DNA from: Poecilobothrus nobilitatus
Taxonomy: Eukaryota; Arthropoda; Insecta; Diptera; Dolichopodidae
Assembly (NCBI GenBank): GCA_947095535.1
Contig: OX352772.1
Coordinates: forward strand, 143,726,660-143,790,659
Direction of reading: 5' to 3'
Length of the DNA stretch: 64,000 nt
This document shows positions 10,018 through 20,507 of the stretch, in pieces. The notes beneath the pieces are model-generated. The model saw nothing but the letters and a program-made list of their open reading frames with translations, ran no database searches and was not told where the DNA came from. The number at the start of each line of letters is the position of its first letter. Positions within the stretch are counted from its first letter, which is position 1. A program made the position numbers and the translations under genes.

Positions 10018-11175
10018 CACTTTTTTTTTTTTTTTGCGAGGATAGGTGGGAATCATCGAAAGACACTATAGAGGAGCGAAAAAGAGCACGAGTCCTCTAT
10101 GGGTGTGTGGAACTTTAACCCACTAAACACCACCTCCCCTTTTTGGCCAAACAATAGGTTATACGACCTTTAGTACTAATGTACTGCCTGGTCATAGGAA
10201 GTTGAGTTAAGGAATGAAAATAGATTTCAAATTGGCAGGTATATTGTGAACAAAGTTGTTAATATTCACCTTGAATTTTTGCACGTTGTAAATGTAATCA
10301 TCACCAATTCTGAAGAACACATGAGGTGGATGATGGTTCCACATTCGCGATATTCGTACTACAAACGAATTTCCATAAGCCGATATAGGAAACTCATACA
10401 CCTAGATGCATCTCTAGCTATACCAAAAATATGATTGGACCAACTTAAGTTTTGATTTAGCTCCATGCCCAAGATGTTGAGCTCACCCGCATGTTGCAGT
10501 ACTTTCCCTTCAAAAGCTAAAGTTGGGATTGAAGTGTTTCTTTTCCGAGAGACTAAACAGAATTGAGTTTTCTTAGAGTTAAAATCGACTCTGTTGATTT
10601 TGCCCCAATTAGAAGTTTTGTCCAAGTCGAGATTTAGCTCAAGCGAAGCAGAATATTTACTGGCGTTGTCTTTATAAGAATCAACGAGCGTGCTGTCATC
10701 TGCAAAACTATGGATCGGATTGGAGGTTATATTTAAAAAATCGTTTATATATATGTATTAGGAAAAGTGTCGGAGAGACAACAGATCCTCTCCGAAATAG
10801 AGTCCAGTTCACTAGAGTTTGGAGATTTGTATAAGTAACATAAATGAATAACGTGCCTAGCAATAATAATTTTTATCCAAATGTAGTGGAACATTTAGTT
10901 GGAACACCTTTATTTGTGGAGAACCCTGTAAGCGACATCATTTCTAACATAATGCTAATATGGTTGATTTTACTGAATTAAGGTGGCCTTGGACGGCAAG
11001 AAAATTCGACTGCAGACCACGAACATTGCAAAAATTTACGCTAAAATTGGCAATGATTAATAGCAACAATGGGTTTGAAAATATATAAATAATATGATCA
11101 GAAAAAAAAAATAAATAAATAAATAAAAACACAAAAACCAAAAGATTCAAGTATTTAAAGAATTTGACAAACAAA
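10018..11175 (-). pseudogene. Jockey/CR1-type LINE, internally deleted
   Basis: On the minus strand, 11060-10950 encodes the start of an endonuclease domain (FCNVRGLQSNFLAVQGHLNS). After an internal deletion, 10740-10360 encodes the end of the RT palm and thumb: HSFADDSTLVDSYKD (the FADD catalytic box), VDFNSKKTQFCLVSRKRN and LNILGMELNQNLSWSNHI. Region 10401-10207 gives the usual C-terminal tail (RISRMWNHHPPHVF, YNVQKFKVNINNF) in another frame. A poly-A tail is seen as poly-T at 10021-10036 on the plus strand. An intact element would copy itself by target-primed reverse transcription; this one lacks most of the RT. Confidence 0.85.
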
Positions 11176-11719
11176 GAGTAAATTAAAAAAATAATTGAAT
11201 TTTAATATTGAGTGCAATGATCAATAAATAATTTATAACTAGTATTTAATTACCAATTAATTAATATTAAAATATAAACAATCAATATTAATAATTAATA
11301 AATAATATTAAATAAAAAATAATATTAAGCATTAGTAATCACCACAGATAACAAAAAGTTTGCAAAATACTTTGAACAGTTTTTTATTCTTAATTGGAAG
11401 TAATTTCAACTCAAAATCAACTACGAGTAATGTAAACGTGATACTTAAATAATGCTTAATGGAAACATAGCAAAATGAGGTAACAAATTAATAGAATAAC
11501 AAACAATATAGTCTATCACAAAAAATGTGAATGTATGAAAAAGACGGATATCTATTGTTTGATCATTTGACGTGTAGTTCAGCCGCACGTTTGTAAACAA
11601 AAACAATATTTGTGATTTTAAAAAATTAAAATTCGTAGAAATAAAAAAAATTAAAAAATTAAAAGTTAAAATATTAATAAAAAAATAATAGAACAATTAT
11701 AATAAAAACAAGTAAAAAT
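11176..11719. other. AT-rich stretch within the RTE-1 insertion
   Basis: Very AT-rich with TAAT/AATA low-complexity runs. It may be the decayed 5' part of the minus-strand LINE that ends at 10018, but no motif is recognisable. Confidence 0.5.
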
Positions 11720-12905
11720 AACAGTAAGTCGATGCAACCGACTTATTTATACCCTACACCTAAAACATTCAAGTTAAATTAAAAATCCATAAGTTATTTT
11801 AGTTAGGTATTTAATACAAGCTAAAAAAAATAAATGCTGTTACATACAACCTTTGTACAAAATTTCAGGTTTCTATCTTTATTAAATTCGAAAATATGAT
11901 TGTTAGGTCTTGGGAAGTGTGTGAAGGCGCGCGGACCACCACCCCAATTCATCTCAAATTTTAGAGACATCAACAGGGTAGAACATTCTTATATCAAATT
12001 TGAAGTTTATATATTTATTAATTTCGAAGATATGCTTGTTTGGTCTTAGGAGTTGTGTGGTGGATACCCGAACAACCATTCTAATTCATCTTAAATTTTG
12101 GACAAATCAGGGATTCAGGAAACAACACCCTTGTACCAAATTTGAAGTTTCTGTCTTTATTAATTTCGAAGATATGCTTCTTCGGTTTTGCGAGTAGTAT
12201 GGGAGGTACCCGAACGACCACTCCAATTCATCTCAAATTTTAGGCAAATCAGGGATTTAGGAAACAACACCCTCGTATCAAATTTGAAGTCCCTATCTTT
12301 ATTAATTTCGAAGATATGCATGTTCGGTTTTGGGAGTTGTATGGGAGGTATCCGAACAGCTCCACCAATTCATCTCAAATTTTGGACAAATCAGGGATTC
12401 AGGAAACAACACCCTAGTACCAAATTTCAAGTTTCTGTCTTTATTAATTTCGAAGATATGCTTGTTCGGTTTTGGGAGTTGTATGGGAGGTACCCGAACG
12501 ACCACTCCAATTCCTCTCAAATTTTAGACAAATCAGGGATTTAGGAAACAGCGCCCTCCTATCAAATTTGAAGTTCCTATCTTTATTAATTTCGAAAATA
12601 TGCGTATTAGGTTTTGGAAGTTGTATGGGAGGTACTCGAACGCATGGTCCGATTTCGCCCATTTACAATCCCCGCCTTACCTTAGTCATTGTTAACTTAC
12701 AGTATAAATTTCATCAAGATAGCATCATTATTTTTTGAGTTATCGTGCGTACGGACGGACGGACGGACGGACATCGCTAAATCGACTCCGGCGGTGATCC
12801 TGATTCAGAATATATATACATGTCTATACCTAACTCGCTTCCTTTTGGTGGTTACAAACACCATACCAAAGTTAATATACCCTATACTTAATGTATAGGG
12901 TATAA
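11720..12905. mobile_element. DINE-1/mini-me-like element A with 142-bp array
   Basis: The left end has a small hairpin (AAGTCG/CGACTT, 11726-11744) next to TATACCCTACACC. The middle is a tandem array. The right side holds a GTCY-type microsatellite (GGAC repeated, 12753-12772), a mini-me-like core (TAAATCGACTCCGGCGGTGA, then a TATATATA run), and a terminal hairpin with a perfect 12-bp stem (12876-12887 with 12893-12904, loop TTAAT) that contains TATACCC/GGGTATA. This architecture is that of non-autonomous Helentron-like DINE-1 (mini-me) elements of flies. It lies inside the block that splits RTE-1. No protein is encoded; the overlapping open frames are by-products of the repeat. Confidence 0.85.
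11850..12650. repeat. tandem array, exact 142-bp period, about 5.5 units
   Basis: The anchor ATTTCGAAGATATG (or a close variant) starts at 12021, 12163, 12305, 12447 and 12589, each exactly 142 bp apart. A diverged first unit has it at about 11885 (136 bp away). Units share GAGTTGTATGGGAGGTACCC, CAAATCAGGGATT and AACAACACCCT. The constant spacing despite point differences shows that indels are rare. Confidence 0.95.
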
Positions 12906-13606
12906 TAATTATGCAGTGTTAAATTTAAGGTAGAAGGAATTATACTAAATTGTGTATATATACCAAGTGTGCTAAATTTATATATAATTTCCAATTACTA
13001 ACAAAAAAAAAAAATAAATAAAAATAAGTTAAGTTTAAAGTTCAACAACAATAAACGAATAAGTTACGTTTAATTAGTTAATATTAAAAAAAAAAAAAAA
13101 GAAATGTATGAAGTTCATTTTAAGTTTTAAGAAAAAATGCAACAAAATTTTAATGTATATAAATAATAAAAATAAAATAGTAAAGAAAAAAACATTTAAA
13201 TTACCTTTGTATTAATTTCAATATGAAAGCAAACAAACAAAGAAAAAAAAATATGTATATTATATCAAAAATTTATTAAAATATTTAAAATTGTTGACAA
13301 ATAAAATAAAACAATAAAATAAAAAAAAAAAAAATAATAATTTTGAATTCTTATTTAATTTGATTAAACGAAAAATAAAAATAATATTCAACAAATAATT
13401 ATTATATTGGATAAGCGACGGCCATGACAGAAATGGCAAAAAATAAAGAAAAAAAAAAAAAATAATAGGAGAAAAGTGCACTTATCTTATTTATGGTTCC
13501 AGATCCGAGATCATAATACACAAAAAAGAAATTAAAATTATGATAATGAAATATACGCAAAATAAAAAAAAAATTAAAAATTAAATTTTATTAAAAACTC
13601 TATAAA
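12906..13606. other. low-complexity AT-rich stretch
   Basis: Mostly A-runs with AAT/TAA repeats, still inside the block that splits RTE-1. No feature is recognised. Confidence 0.6.
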
Positions 13607-13724
13607 GACGACCTTTCTCTTCGAGTATCAAACTATCTGAGCACCACTCTTAGTGGAGCATCAAAACTAGCACAACTTGAAGATCAGATTGCAACATATA
13701 ATATAGATATTATAGGGCTCAGTG

Positions 13725-13895
13725 AGTTTTTTTTTCATTTCATTTTATTCATTCTCAAAAAGAGCTCATTTCATTCTCAAAAAGAGCTTTGTGAAGATCG
13801 TACAGAGTATATACATTTTGGTTTTTTTTTTTTATCTTCTAATCATTAAATCAAATTCACTTAAATTCAAATCAGTGCAATAATAATATTAAAAT
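13725..13895. mobile_element. short insertion in the RTE-1 endonuclease
   Basis: The endonuclease frame reads IIGLSE, then is interrupted, and resumes with the RWYGNGNG segment. The inserted 170 bp starts with a T-run, holds a 23-bp direct duplication (CATTTCATTCTCAAAAAGAG type, 13750-13790) and a second T-run near 13825. It may be a 5'-truncated minus-strand retrotransposon tail; its family is unknown. Confidence 0.6.
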
Positions 13896-16587
13896 AGATG
13901 GAAGATGGTTATATGGAATGGAAATGGAGAATGTAATACGGCTAATGAAAATAGAATGTTATACAGTGGAAAGAAAGCAAAGGCAGAAAACGATGTAGCA
14001 ATAATTATCTCAAAAAAAGTAAAAAAACTCTCTAGAAACATGGAAACCAATTTCAGATAGAATTATAACTGCAAGATTCAAGTGTAAAATCCCACCCACC
14101 ACTGTAATACAACGCTATGCGCCAACAGAAGATGCAGAGGATAGCACAAAAGATGAGTTATATGCACAAGTCATTCCAGCCCTTAGTAGCATTAGAAAAT
14201 CAGACTTCATTACACTAATGGGTGAATTCGATGCAAAAGTAGGCTCAGATTACAATGTACTTAATAGTGTTATGGGTACATACGGTTGCGGTACAAAGAA
14301 CAGCAAAGATGAAAGATTGATTGAAATATGCCAAAGATTCAACCTCACAATTGGTGGTACACTATTCCTACACAAGAACATACACAAGTTACAAGTATAC
14401 GTGGACTATATCAAGTGGTAACACCAGAAATCAAATCGACCACATATGTGTAAGTAGAAGATGGAGAAACTCGATGACTGATGTAAGAAATAGAAGAGGT
14501 GTTGACATCAATAGTGATCCAGTATTTCTAACAGGCGATTTCAAGTTGAAACTAAAAATAATCAGAAACAACAACACCTGCAGAAAAAAAAGTCTAATCC
14601 TTCCCAAGTCACAAAATACCTAAATTAAGTCCAATATATTCACTACTATCAGAGAAACAATTCACCCAAATGCACATTGGGAAGGAATTGTTGCGAGCAT
14701 AAATCAGATAGCAGAACGAACGCTCCAACTCGAGCGAAAAAATTTAATCAGCGATGAAAGATGAAAAGAAAAGAAGGAAACTCAAGCAGCATACTTGTCA
14801 CATAATCACAAGAGCAATAACAACAGAATACAAAAGCATTGTGAATCAAGTAAAGAAAGTTGCCAGAAGATATAAACGTAAACACTTCGAAAAACTCGCA
14901 ACAAATTCAGAAAGAGCTGCTAATCAGAACAACCATAGACAACTATACCTACAAATAGGTAAAATTACAAAGCGCAGACACACGCAAAATCAATCCATCA
15001 GAGACCAAAATGGCGTCCCACTCTCAAACACAGATATCCAACTCCAGAGATGGAAAGAACACTTCCAGGAAATTAGTAACATCAACAATATCTTAATAAA
15101 CATACTAGGTGTTCCGAATAGTCCAGAATTGAACATCCACACTGAACCACCAAGCTTACACGAGATTATTAAATAGGTCATAATGACGATAAAACGGAAT
15201 AGAGCAGCAGGTGAAGATGCACTTCCAGCAGAATTACTACAAGCTGATCCACAATTAGCCACCGAAATATTAAAACCTCACATCACCAAAGCCAGGGAGG
15301 AACAACGACTATCAAAATCCTGGAAAAGGCCTGATTGTGAAACTTCCCAAAACAGGAGACCTGCAAAACTGCAACAACTGGAGATAGCTCTGCTGAGCAT
15401 TATATACAAAGTAATCGCAACCAGTATGAGTCGAAGAATGCAGTCCGAAATAGAACAAAATAGATAATAGATAAACAAGCAGGTTTTCGCCCAGATAGGA
15501 GCTGCACAAATCACATCAACACGCTCCAACTAATCATAGAGCAAACTGTAGAAAGGTGATCTCCATTATACCTCTTCTTCATTGACTTCAAGAAGGCTTT
15601 CGACACAGTTCATCGTATGGCGATATGGAATGCATTGAGCAGAAAAAGAATGCTCGATAAACTCATACGAATAATAGAAGCAATGTATGAAGACGCAGAA
15701 TTAGCCGTGCTACACAACGGAAAACAAAGTAACACATTCACCACAAATGGCGGAGTAAGACAAGGAGTTCCACTCTCACCACTATTATTCACCCTTGTAA
15801 GAGATGAGGCCATGCTAGAAGCAGGTTCTTTCGGAAAAGGAATAAGATGGGATCTCTAACGGAAACTTGAAGATCTAGACTATGCGGATGATATATGTCT
15901 GCTAGCGCATAGATTCTGCGACATTCAGCACAGCGCAGAACAACTCCAGCAAGGAGTACGCAAAGTCGGGCTAGAAATCAACGCTGATAAAACCAAGGCC
16001 AAGAGAATAAACAACACCAATACAGACACCATCACGATAGAAGATCATATAATCGAATATGTTGAGAGCTTCTCCTACCTTGAGAACATACTAACAACAA
16101 ACGGAGGTATGAAGGAAGATGTCAACAACAGTCTTCGCAGAGCCAGAGCTGTCTTTGGTCAATTAAGTACAGTATGGAAAAGAGGGCAAATAACCAGAAA
16201 AACAAAATTCATCTATACGGCAGCGAAGCTTGGCTGACTTCAAACAACATCAATAAAAAGCTCCAAGTATTTGCGAATAAGTGCCAAAGAAGAATATGCG
16301 GAATATTCTGACCCAATACCATGAGCAATAGGGATCTATGGCACACCGATAGCGAGCCAGACAAAGCGAAGAAAATGGAGATGAATAGGCCACACTCTGA
16401 ACAAAGAATAAGCAAATATAACCAGAATGGCCCTACAATGGAATGCTAAATGAAGTCGAAGGCGAGGCCGACCCAACAGCACCTGGCGTCGAACAGCTAC
16501 AGCCGAATTAGCCAGAAATGGGCAAACGTGGGAGGAAAAAAATATGTGCTAACAATAGACAGCAATGGAGGAGGCAATGGAGAGGCA

Positions 16588-16621
16588 AGTGGATGCCCTA
16601 GCTCCCACGAGGAGTAACAGG
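16588..16621 (+). other. RTE-1 3' tail with stem-loop, shared with SINEs
   Basis: AGTGGATGCCCTAGCTCCCA followed by CGAGGAGTAACAGG. The stem CTCC/GGAG closes a CACGA loop. The SINE at 18.2 kb ends AGTGGATGCCCTATACTCCT then CATTGGAGTGGCAAGG, with the same stem and a TCATT loop. Such a shared 3' hairpin is what a LINE reverse transcriptase would need to recognise both RNAs. Confidence 0.8.
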
Positions 16622-16639
16622 AAAAAAAAGCAAAGATAT

Positions 16640-17792
16640 TACAATTTTTTAACAGAATTATTACAGAGTAAAATAAAAATATGAAATTTGCTTGACATGT
16701 GTTTGTTTGGTTGTTGCCTTTTAATTAGCTATAGACGAAACTTAATGTATATATGTAATATATAATTTTTTACATTTAGTTTATACAGTTTTCTTTTTCA
16801 TGAAACAGACAAATAAAGAAATGGCAACCATTTTTAATTTTTGTTTGTTGCATTATATGTATGTATGTAGATATTTACGTTAATAAGAGTAATAGATTTT
16901 TTGTTTGCATACGATGTAAGTATATTAGAATTAGATGATATTATAATACGATTCTGTAATACGATTGTATAATGTTATGTCATTATGTTATAATACGATT
17001 GCAATTAGCATTTAGTAATAGTATTTTGTTAATATTCTTTTTTTAAGCAATTCTCATACCATATATGTACATGCATACATAATTTTATTCTTTTACTTTA
17101 AAATGTCTGTAATTAATTCTGAAATGTTGCAAACAAACTACCGAACTCTTGTTTTTGTTTTCTTTTTCAATAATCATCGTCAATTTTTTTTGTGCTGTTT
17201 ATGTTTTACTTAAGTTTAAATGTTAAATTAAAAAGTGAATTTGGATAAAAGTATATAATATGTATGTTTGAAATTTTTTTTTTAATCATACGAATTTTTA
17301 TGATTTACAGATTAAATATTATACTTAATGCTTGATTACATATATATATTTATGTATGTATGCATATTTAAATTGAAATTATGCGTTTTATTTAAAACTA
17401 AAAAGTAATAAAAATTTGTAAAAGTAAATAAAATATTGTAAAAGTTTTTTAAATAATAGGTACATATGTATATAGGTACATAATGTACATACTTATATAC
17501 ATATACAAAGTAGACAAGTATGCATACCATTAACATATTATTAATATTGAAATTTTTGAAATGAGTTTTTGTCAAGAATAAAACAACGACTAATAAAATA
17601 CATACTACCTACATACATATGTAGTTATATACTGTTTAGAAAATATATACTTTACTTACATACAAACATCAATTTTTTTCTTTTTTTATTTTAAAAAATG
17701 AACTTTATACCTACCCTTTTTCTTAAAAATTTTACAAGAAAAACCTTTTTTTTTTATATGTACCTAACGAAAATAGAGAATATTTCTTTTCT
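16640..17792. other. AT-rich spacer with TACATA microsatellites
   Basis: Contains scattered ACATACATATGTA-type microsatellite pieces (e.g. 16855-16875, 17340-17360, 17460-17520), common in fly non-coding DNA. No gene or mobile element is recognised. Confidence 0.6.
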
Positions 17793-17807
17793 AATACACT
17801 TATAGTA

Positions 17808-18236
17808 AACACTTATATTATTATTATTATTTTTTCCAGCCAATGATGTAGTTGTTAACAAACCGGCCGTTCATACGAAAGGTCTCGGGTTCAAACCCCG
17901 GCTGGGTCATATAGATTAATAAAAAATAATATAGATTTTTCTTGTAATATATAATTAGTAGAATATAATTAAATTAAAAAATAAGTGTATATGTCCAATA
18001 AATTATAATTAATGTAATAGCTATTTATAATAAAATAATAATAAAACATAATTCTTGTATAAGATAATAAATGGCGTAGAAATAATAGAAACGTCTTAGT
18101 CTTGTGCAATAGCTACAGCCGAGTAATCAACGGCTTAGTGAAATTAATGATTCACGAAACTGAAGCTTAGTCAAATATGAATAGTAAATGACTTAGTGGA
18201 TGCCCTATACTCCTCATTGGAGTGGCAAGGGGAAAA
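17808..18236 (+). mobile_element. tRNA-derived SINE, copy 3 (full length, with TSDs)
   Basis: The 15-bp direct repeats AATACACTTATAGTA (17793-17807) and AATACACTTACAGTA (18237-18251) flank the element, one mismatch. The head has an A-box-like segment (ATGATGTAGTTGTTAAC), the anticodon-arm-like GTTCATACGAAAGGTCTC, and a B box in GGGTTCAAACCCC, followed by GGCTGGGTCATA. The body is AT-rich (TAATTAGTAGAATATAATT, ATAATAAATGGCGTAGAAAT, ACGGCTTAGTGAAATTAATG). The tail matches the 3' end of RTE-1, including the hairpin, and runs into a short A-rich end. It encodes no protein and would need a LINE for mobility. Confidence 0.92.
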
Positions 18237-18251
18237 AATACACTTACAGTA

Positions 18252-18477
18252 TACATAATATGTCCATCTTAACTTTTATGACAGACTTTTTTTAAAACAA
18301 GAAAAATCGACCGATTTTAAATAACTGTATTTGTGTGCCAATTTTTTTCTAAGCTAATTTTAGACAAATTTTATAATTCACACAAAAAAAATAAATAATA
18401 ATTTATAATTCAATACTAAAAAATAAATGCTGGAGGCACTATTTTTCAATTTCACGGGCTTTATGGCACATATATAA
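18252..18477. other. AT-rich, probably 5' flank of repeat family D
   Basis: AT-rich without recognised motifs; it leads into the 235-codon ORF of family D. Confidence 0.4.
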
Positions 18478-19185
18478 ATGCTATATGAGATAAATTTTTT
18501 TAAAGAAATTTCCACCGTAACAACACAATTTAGAAAATTACAGAAAAATTCACTATTAAAAATTTATTTTCTAATTTTTAGTTCAAAAAAAGCTGTTTTT
18601 CAAAAAATTGTTTTACTATTATTTTTTAAACCGAAAATATGTGAAACAGAACCTGTGATATGTACATTTAAAAATAGGTCTAAAAATTTAAAAATGCTTA
18701 AAAAAAAATTTAATTATATTAACGCAAAAATAAAAATTAATAATTTTTATTCCATAAAATTTACAAAGTACTCCGGCCAGCGCCAAAATAACTGTCAATT
18801 AATAAATAATAAGCTAAAAGAAATTGAAAAAAATAATAAAGGAACAATTTTAATCAAAAATGCTAATGATTTACATATAAATCAATCAGATGATAATAGA
18901 AATATACTTATATTAAACCATGTCCTTATTAATTTTAATAATTGTATACTAAATATAATGGATCATTATTTTTCAAATTTAAAATATATATTTCAAGAAA
19001 AATTTTATTATAAATTAAACCAAACCTTTAATTTTAAGAATAAAATAACATTTGATGAAATTGTATTAGAAAATGAAAATAATGTAAATATATTAAAATT
19101 TCATAAACATGTGTCTTATATATTTTCCATAACAATTTTTACGATTGGTACAGATGGAGCAAGTGTGTTATTTAAAAAATTTTAA
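18478..19185 (+). CDS. 235-codon ORF of unclassified repeat family D
   Basis: This is the longest uninterrupted frame outside the recognised LINEs and the mariner. It is Lys/Asn/Ile-rich. I do not recognise the family as a whole. The C-terminal end reads FTIGTDGASVLFKKF and, across the stop, the frame continues YFWSI; this faintly resembles the (T/N)DGxPxFKS...WPI motif of uncharacterised invertebrate transposon proteins, a weak match. The DNA is a repeat: parts recur at 33.1, 50.25, 52.38, 57.53 and 63.42 kb, where the ORF is interrupted by a DINE-B element at the point corresponding to about 19030. At 52.4 kb the same segment is still open, with mostly conservative changes, hinting at past selection on the protein. 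AT bias could also leave such a frame open by chance. Confidence 0.4.
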   Translation: MLYEINFFKEISTVTTQFRKLQKNSLLKIYFLIFSSKKAVFQKIVLLLFFKPKICETEPVICTFKNRSKNLKMLKKKFNYINAKIKINNFYSIKFTKYSGQRQNNCQLINNKLKEIEKNNKGTILIKNANDLHINQSDDNRNILILNHVLINFNNCILNIMDHYFSNLKYIFQEKFYYKLNQTFNFKNKITFDEIVLENENNVNILKFHKHVSYIFSITIFTIGTDGASVLFKKF

Positions 19186-19745
19186 TATTTTTGGTCAATT
19201 ATTTTAGTAGAATTCGTCAAATTCTTTATCTAATAAAATAAATTCTTTAAAAAAGACACTACGCCAGCACTTCCTGTTATCGTCGAAATAAATTTTTCCA
19301 ATTTCATTCCCATAAAAATAACACATGCTAAATTTACATATCCTGTAATTTTAGAATAATGAAATTTATATATTTACCAATATAATTTAAAATCAATCTC
19401 ATATTTCAATATAAAGTATTCAAATCATATTTATTTAATTTGAATGTGGAATATTTCAAATAAGTACTTATTTTCCCACATTAAAATTACATTGCTCGAA
19501 TTACACCAACAACTAAGATAAAATTTTGCCTAATTGCATTTTAATAATAATATCAATAGCAGCATAATTTAGAATTAAGTCAATAATTGTTTCGACCTGA
19601 AATTGATCACAATAAAATAACTGAAATTGCAAAGGTTTGCATATACAGGATTCATTCTTCTAAGCTAAATCGTGTTTTTAAAATAATAAATAAAAATTTA
19701 AAAAAAACCTAATAATATTTTTTTTTAATAACCAAAAGGAGTTTT
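19030..19745 (+). repeat. repeat family D, 3' region
   Basis: From AACATTTGATGAAATTGTA to about 19745 (ATAACCAAAAGGAG) this region matches 52377-53088, 57534-58240 and 63421-64000, and partly 33140-33370 and 35460-35570. Shared blocks include GACACTACGCCAGCACTTCC, CAATATAATTTAAAATCAAT and ACATTGCTCGAATTACACCA. Downstream of the ORF it is AT-rich and non-coding. Confidence 0.8.
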
Positions 19746-20368
19746 TTAACTCGCGCAATGCATTTTTAAAGTAAAATAAAATTAAAAATTACATTTTCTT
19801 ATACTATAAACTAAAAAAAAATACAAAAACAATTATAAAGAAATTTCAAAGAATTTAAAATATAAAAAATATAAAAAATAAAATAAAACATGATTACAAA
19901 AAAAAAACAAAATAAAAATGTAATTTAAATTTGCTAGAACTTCCTCAGAAAACTAAAAATTTGTTTGAACAGGGCACCATTAATGCTCTCTCAGGGCCTG
20001 GATGCTACTTTATTTAACTTAATGCTTATAGTAGTCGTTAGCTGGTCAATGAATTAAACTCTTAATTGTTTATCATTAATGCCTTTAAAAATGTAAAACT
20101 CAATCAATTTTAAAATTCCATTTGGTGAATGGTAACTTGGTCAGTAACCAGCAAGCTGGTTGAACCGAACAGATAAAAGTACTGAAATATCTCGACTGTT
20201 TGTAACGAAAATCCAATGCAGAGCAGGTCATGAAACCTAGGTGTAAGCGAAGATAATTATCTGCCGATCATGTACATATAGTATAATTCATATTTACAAA
20301 TATCTTTCAAATTTATTTATTTCTTAAACAAATCTAGTAACCTTAAATCTAGCAATCTAATAACTTAC
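19746..20368 (-). other. probable rdgB intron, AT-rich
   Basis: Follows the donor site of rdgB exon B (GTAAGT on the minus strand at 20368-20363). No further rdgB exon was found here or anywhere else towards position 1. Confidence 0.6.
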
Positions 20369-20442
20369 CATGCTTAATCCATGCCATTCATCTTGCCAAG
20401 CCCAAGCTTGTCTATGAGCTCTCAACATAGTTTTCCGCAATG
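20369..20442 (-). CDS. rdgB: rdgB-type PITP, coding exon B
   Basis: A 74-bp exon on the minus strand, directly downstream of exon A. It encodes LRKTMLRAHRQAWAWQDEWH and then GLSM, the end of the phosphatidylinositol-transfer-protein domain of class IIA PITPs (Drosophila retinal degeneration B, vertebrate PITPNM). The acceptor is TTTAAATTTTTAG before CATTGCGG; the donor is GCATG followed by GTAAGTTATT. It enters in phase 1 (the alanine codon is split G/CA across the intron) and ends in phase 0. In the family the next residues are an EDIRELE-like helix, so the next exon should start there; it is not in the window on this strand. RdgB moves phosphatidylinositol and phosphatidic acid between ER and plasma membrane, notably in photoreceptors. 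Confidence 0.92.
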
Positions 20443-20507
20443 CTAAAAATTTAAATAAGCTCTTAAAATATATGATGTTATATCAAAAAAAAATTATTTA
20501 AAATTAC
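20443..20507 (-). other. rdgB: rdgB intron, 65 bp
   Basis: A minimal intron with GT (GTAATTTTAAAT) and AG (TTTAAATTTTTAG) ends on the minus strand. Removing it joins the two exons in frame within a conserved alanine codon, which is strong support for both splice sites. Confidence 0.9.

Larger units (their letters stand above)
13607..16630 (+). pseudogene. RTE-1 LINE, endonuclease-RT part
   Basis: This is the main part of an RTE-like LINE polyprotein, broken by many stops and shifts. In order: endonuclease entry (SKLAQLEDQIATYNIDIIGL, 13660-13720), a 170-bp insertion, then TVIQRYAPTE, FITLMGEFDAKVG, GTLFLHKN and RNQIDHICVS (apurinic-type endonuclease, to about 14470), a basic linker (14754-15176), RT fingers (RAAGEDALPAELLQ), FIDFKKAFDTVHR (motif A), GVRQGVPLSPLLF, and LDYADDICLLA (catalytic YADD, 15885-15910), then INADKTK. 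The C-terminal tail ends with a VDAL-type segment whose codons also form the 3' tail of the element. It closes with A-rich DNA after 16621 and has essentially no 3' UTR, as in RTE elements. The 5' part is at 9380-10017. Confidence 0.87.

Noticed and set aside
12188..12662. Overlapping ORFs on both strands with similar peptides
   Set aside because: They are readings of the 142-bp DINE-A repeat in three frames.
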